Positions 1 to 5,731 are shown, counted from the first letter of the stretch. The stretch: 5,731 bases of DNA from Marinosulfonomonas sp. (GCA_019090845.1 JAHRVD010000039.1:1-5731); one strand, 5' to 3'. Translations and numbers: made by a program. Notes: a model not told the origin generated them from the sequence alone.

Positions 1-1
1 G

Positions 2-267
2 ATTGTTGTAAGTCCAGAGCCAGCGTGTGGCGTGATCCTGGACACCTTCAATGCTGTCAATCAGGCAGAGGATTCGCATAAACCGAAGCGCCGACGAGAG
101 CGCCGAATGGGACGGTTCAAATCGCCCGGCTCGATGCAGCTTTTTCTGTCCGTTCACGACACCGTCTACAACCATTTTTAACTAACAACGACATCTGATC
201 TCTCACCGAACTCTTCGTCAAGCGCGTTGTGGCGTATGCCGAATGGCGCGAAACCTTAGCAGTGTAG
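2..267 (+). pseudogene. Decayed C-terminal remnant of an IS6-family transposase
   Basis: Read on the plus strand, codons from position 2 to a TAA at 179-181 end in a stretch typical of IS6-family (DDE) transposase C-termini: NQAEDSH (59-79), RRRERRMGRFKSPGS (89-133), then FLSVHDTVYNHF (143-178). The family pattern then continues in other frames: RHLISHRTLR in the frame beginning at 189, and AYAEWRETLAV followed by TAG in the frame covering 232-267. The first break fits a one-base insertion in the T-run at 176-179, after which AAC-TAA-CAA (180-188) would give Asn-stop-Gln before RHL. The second shift lies near 216-235. With two frameshifts and a nonsense codon, no functional transposase can be made. 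The N-terminal part, including the DDE core, would lie left of the window or is lost. The family assignment rests on remembered motif similarity; the upstream codons 2-58 match less clearly. Confidence 0.72.
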
Positions 268-442
268 TTGCTGGAACCCCAGAATTTCATGGCACATTTA
301 AGTTGCCGTGACAAAGCTTTGTGGTTGCTTGATCTTGGACAGCGTCGACGTATCTGGTCTGCCAATTTTAGTGTGACAAAGCCACCGAAATGCTTCTTTC
401 CGCCGGCGGGCTGATCCGATCGATATCGTAGCCAGAAACCAA
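268..442. other. Gene-free stretch between transposase remnant and operon end
   Basis: I see no convincing coding region here on either strand. The only structure noticed is the repeated 10-mer GTGACAAAGC, listed separately. The stretch may be the non-coding right flank of the degraded IS6-type element, followed by unique sequence. An open frame on the minus strand (365 down to 117) crosses the transposase remnant in antisense, is rich in Arg and Ser, and looks like chance. Confidence 0.5.
308..382 (+). repeat. 10-bp direct repeat GTGACAAAGC (308-317 and 373-382)
   Basis: GTGACAAAGC occurs at 308-317 and again at 373-382, with start points 65 bp apart. The second copy continues as C, so its reverse complement begins GGCTTTGTCAC. 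That is reminiscent of IS6-family terminal inverted repeats, which begin GG(C/T)-(A/T/C)CTGTTGCA or similar. It could be the outer right end of the decayed element, about 115 bp after the transposase stop. No partner end is visible in the window, so this reading is speculative. Confidence 0.3.
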
Positions 443-461
443 GAGTCCGATTGTCGGATTC
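443..461 (-). terminator. Candidate weak hairpin terminator after the operon
   Basis: Seven bases after the stop of the acyl-CoA synthetase gene, the minus strand reads GAATCCGA-CAA-TCGGACTC. This forms an 8-bp stem with one A/C mismatch and a 3-nt loop, followed by TTGGTTTC. The position is right for termination, but the stem is short and the U-tract is interrupted by two Gs. It is at best a weak intrinsic terminator. Confidence 0.35.
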
Positions 462-467
462 AATCCA

Positions 468-2123
468 CTAGGCCTGACCCGTCAATTCACGAAGGGCCTG
501 TTCTTTTAATTTATGTTTTGCGATCTTGCCACTCGCCAGCCTTGGAAATTCTGTCGTCGTTCTGACAATCACATGATGAGGTGCCTTGAAAGAGGCAGCC
601 CGGGATTTGACAAATAATTTCACCTGATCGGCAGATACCGGGGCGCTCAGACTGACGAAAGCCACGATGCATTCCCCCAGCGTGTCGTCCGGCACGCCGA
701 TAACATGGGCCTCATTGATACTTGGGTGCTGACCGAGCAAGGTTTCCACGTCCTGGGGTGACACGTTAATACCGCCGACCTTCAAAACGTCCTTTTGGCG
801 TGCATGAAAAAGAAAACGGTTCTGGGCATCAAAAGACCCCAGATCGCCGGTATTCAACCAGCCGTCCGGTCCCATCGCGCGTTTGGTTTCCGCCGGGTTG
901 TCAAGATATCCCGGCGACGTGTAGCCGCGGATCAGAACCAGCCCCACTTCGCCCGGTGCGACCGGTTTTCTGGTATCCGGATTTACGATCTGAATTTCCA
1001 TCCCCGGCAGAACCGTGCCGCAAGTGTTGATTTTTACGTCAATCGGGTCATCAGCTTGGCTAACAGTAACGTTGCCGTAACACTCGGTCATTCCATAAAC
1101 CGACGAGGCGCGTGAAACACCCATTTCGACCATCGTCATATGCTTGTAATAAGACGATATTCCCGCGTTACCTTTTTTAAGGCTACCAATCTTTTTGATT
1201 GAAAAGTCCGAATGATCAAGGATCGCGCGGGTCATGTTTCCGGTGCCGTAATAAACGTTTGCTTGTGTTCGGGCGATTTCCTGAATCGCCACACCGGGAT
1301 CAAAGCTGTCTTGCAGGACAATCGACGCGCCGTGGGTCAGCGCCACCGGCAAGGCGTTGGCAGAAGCAAGGCCATAGAACAAAGGGGAGCCGATCCAGAC
1401 GCGATCTTCCTCGACAATATCGCGGCGCTTACCCATTCCAAAACTGTTCTCGATCAGCCCCTGGTGGTTCAGCATCACGCCTTTGGGGGCCGCGGTGCTG
1501 CCGGAGGTCTGAAGCACAAGAGCGATATCCTCGGGTGAAACCATCTTGATGGCTTCGTCATGCTTGCTTGGCGCAACATCTTGCCCCAGTTTCAGGAATT
1601 CCTGCCAGCCAAAACTACCGGGGACTGCCGTTGAGTGGCTGATTACATGTTGCAGGCCAGGATAGCGCACCAGAGACAGGTTGCCCGGCAGACCATCCCT
1701 TAATTCCGGGATCAGGTCCTGCAATATCGCGGCAAAATCCTGCTTCAGGAATCTGGGCGTGAAAATCAGCGCCGACAGGCCCATATTGCGCAAAACCCAA
1801 TCAATTTCAGACCGCTTATACCATGTGTTGACCGGGATCAGCGTGACGCCAATGGACGCCGCTGCGAAACAGATAGCGACCCAGTCAGGCTCATTTCCCA
1901 TCAGCACGCCAAGGCGATCGCCCCGGCCAAGACCAAGCGCCAAAAGCGAGCGTGCAATTTGTTTGGAACGCTCGTTCAGATCGCTGTAAGTCAGGCATTC
2001 GTCAAAATGAAAAATTACCGGGCGATGCCCATTTCTGTCGGCCATCTCTTGCAGAACGCCGCCTAAAGTGCGCTGCACAGGGTAAGAAAACTTGTTATCT
2101 GGCGTTGTCATCGGCAATTCCAT
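468..2123 (-). CDS. AMP-forming acyl-CoA synthetase / CoA ligase (ANL superfamily)
   Basis: A 551-residue protein of the usual length for the family. It should activate a carboxylic acid with ATP to the acyl-adenylate and then to the CoA thioester, in the cytoplasm. Core motifs are in order: the P-loop TSGSTAAPKG (206-215), YGMTE (343-347), TGD (425-427), the hinge region RQKDVLKVGG (442-451), and a C-terminal PRLASGKIAK (527-536) in which Lys533 is the expected adenylation lysine. All catalytic motifs look intact. The substrate pocket cannot be read by eye, so fatty, aromatic and dicarboxylic acids all remain possible. It is the last gene of the operon, six bases after the lyase-family stop. 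Start at 2123 is preferred because GGGGA (2134-2138) lies 10 nt upstream; an in-frame ATG at 2111 is the alternative. Neighbours suggest that it feeds the thiolase/DUF35 step or activates a ring-cleavage product. Confidence 0.93.
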   Translation of the reverse strand: MELPMTTPDNKFSYPVQRTLGGVLQEMADRNGHRPVIFHFDECLTYSDLNERSKQIARSLLALGLGRGDRLGVLMGNEPDWVAICFAAASIGVTLIPVNTWYKRSEIDWVLRNMGLSALIFTPRFLKQDFAAILQDLIPELRDGLPGNLSLVRYPGLQHVISHSTAVPGSFGWQEFLKLGQDVAPSKHDEAIKMVSPEDIALVLQTSGSTAAPKGVMLNHQGLIENSFGMGKRRDIVEEDRVWIGSPLFYGLASANALPVALTHGASIVLQDSFDPGVAIQEIARTQANVYYGTGNMTRAILDHSDFSIKKIGSLKKGNAGISSYYKHMTMVEMGVSRASSVYGMTECYGNVTVSQADDPIDVKINTCGTVLPGMEIQIVNPDTRKPVAPGEVGLVLIRGYTSPGYLDNPAETKRAMGPDGWLNTGDLGSFDAQNRFLFHARQKDVLKVGGINVSPQDVETLLGQHPSINEAHVIGVPDDTLGECIVAFVSLSAPVSADQVKLFVKSRAASFKAPHHVIVRTTTEFPRLASGKIAKHKLKEQALRELTGQA

Positions 2124-2129
2124 TCAAAA

Positions 2130-3014
2130 CTATTCCCCGGCTTCGGTGGTCGTTTCTTCAATGCCAATCGCCTTGCGCAATCCAATAGTTTCAAGGGTTT
2201 GGGACAGGATATTGTTGTCGGGCTGAGCGAAAGGGGCCGGGCGTCCAGAGGTGTTGAATCCACTCCATGTGGTGTGTATCGCCAAAGCAGCCGCGCCAAT
2301 TGTGTTGAACGGATACAGGGCAAGTGCAAAACCTGCAGCATCAAGCTCGGTCAGGTTTGGAACTGGCTCGGCGATGCCTCCGATCCAGATCAGCGGAGTG
2401 GACGGAAATGCAGCGCGGAATTGCGATATCTGGTCCGGCCCCAGATCCAGAACCATCAGGGCCGCACCCTTGGCAACCTCCAGATACTTCTCACATCGTG
2501 ATATCGTTTTTTCCACAGATCCGGTGACCCGCAAGGCGTCGGTGCGAATGATTAGCGTGGTGTCGCCGCCGCAACCGGATTGCTGCATGGCACGCAGTTT
2601 GCCACAGACGACGTCTGCTTCGCTCAACCGCCCTTTGCCGCGGTGGTAATGCGCACGCTTGGGGTAAATCTGATCATCTACATGTATCGCCGCGGCCCCT
2701 GCGGCACTTAGCGTGCGCATAGCCAGCGCAGCATGGGCCGCATCCCCAAACCCGGCCCCGGCGTCAACGATAAGAGGTGTGGAAACCAGTCGGCGAATTC
2801 GCTGCAAAATTTCTGTGGTTTCGGTTAGAGTCACAAACGGTTGGCCAACGCCAAGGTGCAGCCCCATCGCATTTCCGCCCAGATAAAGCGCGTTAAACCC
2901 AAGCTGCTCACAGCACAGGGCGCTATAAGGGTCGTAAACCCCCGGTGCAGCGATGCAGCGACCTTTTCGCAGTTCTGCGTCGAATGCCGAGGATTGTTCT
3001 GCGCCGCCGCTCAT
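2130..3014 (-). CDS. Isocitrate lyase/PEP mutase superfamily protein with altered active site
   Basis: A 294-residue protein of the usual length for the short members of the superfamily (methylisocitrate lyase, dimethylmalate lyase, PEP mutase, oxaloacetate decarboxylase). The N-terminal signature APGVYDPYSALCCEQLGF (23-40) and the IIRTDA strand (155-160) are clear. The metal-binding segment normally reading DADTG(F/Y)G is VDAGAGFG (83-90), so the second Asp is Gly86. The usual EDQ is DDQ (113-115). The lyase signature KKCGH/KRCGH is replaced by KRAHYHRGK (119-127), which removes the catalytic cysteine. It is therefore unlikely to be an isocitrate or methylisocitrate lyase; the KRxxYHRG pattern occurs in a poorly characterised subgroup. 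A decarboxylase, hydrolase or lyase acting on a 2-keto or 2-hydroxy acid from ring cleavage is an inference. The start overlaps the dioxygenase stop as ATGA (3011-3014). No clear Shine-Dalgarno precedes it, which suggests translational coupling. Confidence 0.85.
   Translation of the reverse strand: MSGGAEQSSAFDAELRKGRCIAAPGVYDPYSALCCEQLGFNALYLGGNAMGLHLGVGQPFVTLTETTEILQRIRRLVSTPLIVDAGAGFGDAAHAALAMRTLSAAGAAAIHVDDQIYPKRAHYHRGKGRLSEADVVCGKLRAMQQSGCGGDTTLIIRTDALRVTGSVEKTISRCEKYLEVAKGAALMVLDLGPDQISQFRAAFPSTPLIWIGGIAEPVPNLTELDAAGFALALYPFNTIGAAALAIHTTWSGFNTSGRPAPFAQPDNNILSQTLETIGLRKAIGIEETTTEAGE
2134..2138 (-). promoter_or_regulatory. Ribosome binding site of the acyl-CoA synthetase gene
   Basis: GGGGA on the minus strand, 10 nt before the ATG at 2123. 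It lies within the last codons of the upstream lyase-family gene. It favours the 2123 start over the in-frame ATG at 2111, which would be 22 nt away. Confidence 0.5.
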
Positions 3015-3817
3015 GTGGGGGCCGATGTTATGGCGATGTCGAATTTGGCACTGATGTTACGCCCGTCTTTGCTAATCTGGTCGAAATTGAGCGTCAGTTC
3101 GGGGATAACTGCACCCTCGACGTAGTCATCGTGCAGATAGGCGCCATCAGGCATGTAAAGCTGGGTGGTCAATGGCACGAACCCAGGTTTGTTTGCCTTA
3201 AGGTGAATATGGGCCGCGCGCCGGTTATGCTGCTCAAGGGCCTGAAAAAATTCGCCAATCGGGTCGTGGTCATGTTCGGCGTAATCCTTGGGCACAATGG
3301 TGTTCAGGGTATATTGGCCGTCTTCATCGGAAAATATCCGGCCGCGCAGGTTAAACCCGGTGTTGTCGTATCCGCCGTCTTCATCGGCGTGCCAGAAATC
3401 CAGTTCTACCCCTTCCAGCGGTGCACCTGATTGGACATCGCGCACTGTTCCGGTCAAGGTCAGGAACCGGGCATCCGGTCCGGGCTGTTTTTCCCATAAC
3501 TGTCCGTTCTCGCGCTTTGGCGCGCTCTTTATATGGAACGGCCCCTCAAGGTTGGGCGGTGTGCCGCCTTCGTTGCCTTCGGTGGCGCGCAGACTGGTCA
3601 TTGCCAACCCGACGGCTAGCAGACTGGGAAACATGTCAGATTTGCCCAGCCGGTTGAAATAGCGGCCGGCAAAGTTCAGCTCGTCCTGAGTAATCTTGAG
3701 GTCAGTAACCACTTGCTGCAGGGCGTCGCGGCTGTTTATCCAGATCTCTCGCAATCGTTCGCGTTGTTCATTTGTGATCTGAACCCGGTCCCCGGATTGG
3801 GTTTGTTCATTTGACAT
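3011..3817 (-). CDS. Intradiol ring-cleavage dioxygenase (catechol/hydroxyquinol 1,2-dioxygenase-like)
   Basis: A 268-residue non-haem Fe(III) enzyme expected to open a catechol-type ring between its two hydroxyls with O2, giving a muconate-type diacid. The N-terminal helical region (about 10-85) leads into the LEGPFH segment (90-95, family EGPFY) and the core strand TLTGTVRD (120-127). The four iron ligands are identifiable: Tyr150 in GGYDN, Tyr179 in PKDYAE, and His203 and His205 in RRAAHIH (199-205), with the conserved Arg200 just before them. The conserved LTTQLY (216-221) follows. Differences from well-known catechol 1,2-dioxygenases are a shorter N-terminal domain, the acidic loop YAEHDHDP after the second Tyr in place of a YPIPxDGP-like loop, and RRAAHIH for RRPAHIH. 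The exact substrate (catechol, hydroxyquinol or a substituted ring) cannot be decided. The start is well supported by a perfect Shine-Dalgarno. The stop overlaps the next gene by 4 bp. Confidence 0.92.
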   Translation of the reverse strand: MSNEQTQSGDRVQITNEQRERLREIWINSRDALQQVVTDLKITQDELNFAGRYFNRLGKSDMFPSLLAVGLAMTSLRATEGNEGGTPPNLEGPFHIKSAPKRENGQLWEKQPGPDARFLTLTGTVRDVQSGAPLEGVELDFWHADEDGGYDNTGFNLRGRIFSDEDGQYTLNTIVPKDYAEHDHDPIGEFFQALEQHNRRAAHIHLKANKPGFVPLTTQLYMPDGAYLHDDYVEGAVIPELTLNFDQISKDGRNISAKFDIAITSAPT

Positions 3818-3820
3818 GAT

Positions 3821-3830
3821 TTCCTCCTTT
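3821..3830 (-). promoter_or_regulatory. Strong Shine-Dalgarno of the dioxygenase gene
   Basis: The minus strand reads AAAGGAGGAA and then ATC before the ATG at 3817. This is the only perfect AGGAGG site in the operon, and it sits in the 28-nt gap after the oxidoreductase gene. It fixes the dioxygenase start and suggests that this cistron is translated strongly and independently of its upstream neighbour. Confidence 0.8.
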
Positions 3831-3845
3831 AATAGGGTGACCTGA

Positions 3846-4892
3846 TCAGGCCTTGCCTAAATCCAATTCACTATTGTGTGATAAGATCACGCGACCAGAC
3901 GCGAGACCCATTTCAACCCGCCGATGCGCCTGTGCCACCTGTTCGAGCGGCAAAACACTGTCAATTCGTGCGTGTAACTTTCCCTCTGCGCAAAGCGCGG
4001 CCACATCCGCAAGCTGCACCCGGCTGACGCTGCCCACGCCCAGCAATTGCGCCCGCTTAAAGAAAATGCGTGCCAGATTGACTTGGATCCGTTTACCAAC
4101 GACTTCGCCCACCACCCCATAGCGGCCGTGCAGGGCAAGGCTTTGGAAACACTCCCAGAATACCGCGCTGCCGACGTTATCAATGACCACATCGACACCT
4201 TCGCCGTCGGTGTGGGCCAGAACCTGTTGGGCGAATTTTCCGTCTTTCCCGATCAACACAATTTCATGTGCGCCAAGGTCGCGCAGGAAATCTACTTTGG
4301 TTGGGTCGCGGCTTAGGGCAATCACGCGCGCGCCTGCCAGGGCGGCCAGTTGCACTGAAAATAGACCAACGCCGCTGCTGGCCCCTGAAACCAGAACGGT
4401 TTCGCCCATGACCACGCGGGCCGTATCACGCACCGCATTCATCGCCACACCGGCAGCCGGCCCCAAGGAACAGGCGGCTTCAAAGGGAATGCTTTTGGGT
4501 ATTTTCACACAGGCATCTTCGGGTAGTGCTGTGAACTGGCCATAGCCGCCACGTACCGGTTGGCGTGTTAGGCAAGTTGTTTCGCGACCGGTGCGGCAAT
4601 ACCGGCAGGTGCCGCAGCTTGAAAACGCCTTGGTGGCAATGTGGTCACCAATTGCAAGCGATGTTACCTGATCCCCGGTCGCGCGCACGACACCGGCAAT
4701 CTCAAGCCCGATGATCAGCGGCAACACCACGTCGCGCCTGTAGGTGCCGTTACGCTCGGCTATGTCACGAGAACTTACACCGCTGGCCATGACCTCGACC
4801 AGCACGTCGCCGGGGCCGCATTCGGGCACTGGCACGTCCGATATCTGAAATACATCCGGCGGGCCGGTATGGGGTAGAACGGCGGCTTTCAT
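3846..4892 (-). CDS. Zinc-type MDR alcohol dehydrogenase/quinone oxidoreductase lacking catalytic zinc ligands
   Basis: A 348-residue medium-chain dehydrogenase/reductase. It has an N-terminal GroES-like domain (about 1-150) and a Rossmann domain with VSGASSGVG (168-176). SRDPTK (194-199) after the second strand hints at NADP(H) preference. The structural zinc site is complete: Cys93, Cys96, Cys99 and Cys107 in CGTCRYCRTGRETTC. The catalytic zinc site is not: the usual GVCHSD is GVSSRD (38-43), so Cys becomes Ser40; GHE is GLE (62-64), so His becomes Leu63; and no third Cys ligand is seen in SLGPAAGVA (142-150). It therefore resembles zinc-independent quinone or enoyl reductases more than alcohol dehydrogenases, while keeping the structural lobe. 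Start at 4892 is chosen over the longer in-frame ATG at 4928, because MKAAVL is the canonical family start, AAAAGGA (4902-4908) lies 9 nt upstream, and it forms an ATGA overlap with the DUF35 stop. Reduction of an unsaturated, quinone or aldehyde intermediate is inferred. Confidence 0.9.
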   Translation of the reverse strand: MKAAVLPHTGPPDVFQISDVPVPECGPGDVLVEVMASGVSSRDIAERNGTYRRDVVLPLIIGLEIAGVVRATGDQVTSLAIGDHIATKAFSSCGTCRYCRTGRETTCLTRQPVRGGYGQFTALPEDACVKIPKSIPFEAACSLGPAAGVAMNAVRDTARVVMGETVLVSGASSGVGLFSVQLAALAGARVIALSRDPTKVDFLRDLGAHEIVLIGKDGKFAQQVLAHTDGEGVDVVIDNVGSAVFWECFQSLALHGRYGVVGEVVGKRIQVNLARIFFKRAQLLGVGSVSRVQLADVAALCAEGKLHARIDSVLPLEQVAQAHRRVEMGLASGRVILSHNSELDLGKA

Positions 4893-5356
4893 AGGTTTGC
4901 GTCCTTTTCTGAAAAGGCCACACCGCAAAACCCATCAGCCCAGCGTTCAATCACCGGGCGGATTTCGGTGCCAATGACCGGTGTTACATCGTTCGCCAGC
5001 CAGCGGCCAAACAGCACCGGGCCGTCGCCGAACCGGGCGGCAATGACCTCGTAGGGAACCAAGTTATTGAATTCAGGCAGATAAGCCCGATGATAGCGCA
5101 CCCAACTGTGGATGACCGGCGCGGATTGGGCCGGTTGCCATGATCGTTCGTCGCCGCCGCACCACGGGCAGCAGCCGCCGCTGGGTGGCCCGGTGCGGTG
5201 ACATTGGGCGCAGTGAGGCAACAGTAGTTTGCCGCTTTTAAGCGCTTCGTAATGAACCTCGCAGTCCGGGGCGATATAAGGGGCCACAGTTTGGCTGCTG
5301 AATTTGCCGGGGAAATCAACAGTACTTAGCGTCTGGGTTGTGTGATCAGTTTTCAT
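4889..5356 (-). CDS. DUF35 zinc-ribbon/OB-fold protein, partner of the thiolase-like protein
   Basis: A 155-residue protein with the DUF35 layout: an N-terminal helix region; a rubredoxin-like zinc ribbon with Cys49-X2-Cys52 and Cys63-X2-Cys66 (CAQC and CPWC); and then an OB-fold (about 80-150) containing VIHSWVRYHRAY and PYEVIAARFGDG. Such proteins bind acyl-CoA and usually form complexes with SCP2-type thiolase-like enzymes encoded next to them; in actinobacterial steroid side-chain degradation, a DUF35 domain (of ChsH2) partners the aldolase Ltp2. That gene is the upstream neighbour here, overlapping by 11 bp. The start at 5356 gives the normal family length. The frame stays open upstream as far as 5695, but that extension has no family character and lies antiparallel in phase to the thiolase coding frame. 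The Shine-Dalgarno is weak (GGGGA about 15 nt away), so coupling to thiolase translation is likely. The stop overlaps the oxidoreductase start (ATGA). Confidence 0.88.
   Translation of the reverse strand: MKTDHTTQTLSTVDFPGKFSSQTVAPYIAPDCEVHYEALKSGKLLLPHCAQCHRTGPPSGGCCPWCGGDERSWQPAQSAPVIHSWVRYHRAYLPEFNNLVPYEVIAARFGDGPVLFGRWLANDVTPVIGTEIRPVIERWADGFCGVAFSEKDANL
4902..4908 (-). promoter_or_regulatory. Ribosome binding site of the MDR oxidoreductase gene
   Basis: AAAAGGA on the minus strand, nine bases before the ATG at 4892 and inside the end of the DUF35 gene. It supports the internal start over the longer in-frame ATG at 4928. Confidence 0.55.
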
Positions 5357-5731
5357 AAAGGATCGCGTCCCCAAATGTAGTCGCCCAAAGCGCATTGCGG
5401 CAGTTTGGAACCTGCCGAGCACCTGCGGTGCCGCGCAATTGGCGCACGATCTCGACTGTTTGCCCCCAACCATTGGAATGACCCTCAGACAGGTGCCCGC
5501 CGCTGGTGTTAAGGGGCAGTTCGCCGCCCGGACCGATGCGCCCGCCTTGAATCCAGTCAAGCGCTTGCCCAACCGGGGCGAACCCGAACCGTTCCAATGT
5601 CCAAAGCACCTGAGGCGCAAATCCGTCGTAACAATGCAGCGTGTCGATGTCACCGGGGCGCAGGTTGCTGTTGGCAAACACCGGCTCGTCGCCACCCTGT
5701 GACGTGCCTGCGAACCTGTCGCGTTGATGAA
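5346..5731 (-). CDS. Thiolase-like (SCP2/SCP-x type) protein, C-terminal fragment, cut by window edge
   Basis: 127 codons are visible, open to the right edge, so the N-terminal two thirds or so lie outside. The fragment has the C-terminal thiolase-fold motifs of the SCP2/lipid-transfer thiolase-like group: DIDTLHCYDGFAPQVL (27-42 of the fragment), GGELPLNTSGG (68-78) and LSEGHSNGW (80-88). His84 matches the conserved thiolase GHPxG histidine. The C-terminal Cys of true thiolases (CxGxG) is not seen; the end reads WATTFGDAILYEN. These features fit the non-canonical thiolase-like proteins that pair with DUF35, some of which are retro-aldolases on beta-hydroxyacyl-CoA rather than thiolases. The nucleophilic Cys region cannot be inspected. 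A GTG at 5679-5681 lies in-frame but is internal, because homologous sequence continues upstream. The TGA (5346-5348) lies inside the next gene. Confidence 0.85.
   Translation of the reverse strand, partial: HQRDRFAGTSQGGDEPVFANSNLRPGDIDTLHCYDGFAPQVLWTLERFGFAPVGQALDWIQGGRIGPGGELPLNTSGGHLSEGHSNGWGQTVEIVRQLRGTAGARQVPNCRNALWATTFGDAILYEN

Noticed and set aside
117..365. 82-codon open frame on the minus strand
   Set aside because: It runs antisense across the transposase relic, has an Arg/Ser-rich low-complexity look and shows no recognisable domain.
2945..3430. 161-codon open frame on the plus strand
   Set aside because: It lies opposite the well-supported dioxygenase and lyase-family genes; its sequence has no domain character and is explained as a shadow of GC-rich coding DNA.
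3841..3850. Perfect 10-bp palindrome CCTGATCAGG over the oxidoreductase stop codon
   Set aside because: It has no loop to form a hairpin and no T-run, and a single short palindrome is expected by chance. There is no evidence of an operator inside this operon.
4893..4928. Longer start for the oxidoreductase (12 extra residues)
   Set aside because: The family begins at MKAAVL, a ribosome site fits the 4892 start, and the ATGA overlap is typical of this operon.
5357..5695. In-frame N-terminal extension of the DUF35 gene (113 extra codons)
   Set aside because: The extension overlaps the thiolase coding sequence on the same strand in another frame and has no family similarity; the ATG at 5356 gives the normal DUF35 length.
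1..5731. CRISPR array, tRNA, rRNA, riboswitch, toxin-antitoxin or defence genes
   Set aside because: No repeat array or RNA-gene signature was seen by eye, and all intact genes are metabolic enzymes or their partners.

Overview
The window looks like a piece of a proteobacterial chromosome or large plasmid, most likely from an alphaproteobacterium of the Rhodobacterales type. That placement is an impression from protein style, moderate-to-high GC and the kind of insertion-sequence remnant present. No rRNA or tRNA is available to confirm it.

From about 468 to the right edge, all genes lie on the minus strand and are packed as one operon, read from right to left. The order is: the C-terminal part of an SCP2/SCP-x-type thiolase-like protein (cut by the window edge); a DUF35 zinc-ribbon/OB-fold partner; a zinc-type MDR oxidoreductase that has lost its catalytic zinc ligands; an intradiol ring-cleavage dioxygenase; an isocitrate lyase/PEP mutase-superfamily protein; and an AMP-forming acyl-CoA synthetase. 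Junctions are tight: an 11-bp overlap, two 4-bp ATGA overlaps, a 28-nt gap with a perfect Shine-Dalgarno, and a 6-nt gap. The promoter must lie beyond the right edge. A weak hairpin follows the last stop codon.

Together the genes suggest catabolism of an aromatic acid or similar compound: CoA activation (synthetase), side-chain shortening by a thiolase/DUF35 pair acting as thiolase or retro-aldolase, reduction or oxidation of an enone, quinone or aldehyde (MDR enzyme), ortho cleavage of a catechol-type ring (dioxygenase), and C-C cleavage of a 2-hydroxy or 2-keto acid (lyase-family protein). The substrate and step order cannot be read from the sequence. This gene combination is not one I recognise as a characterised pathway, and it is the most interesting thing in the window.

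The left end (1 to 467) has no intact gene. Positions 2 to 267 on the plus strand hold the decayed C-terminus of an IS6-family transposase, with two frameshifts and a nonsense codon. The remaining 200 bases contain a 10-bp direct repeat and the candidate terminator.
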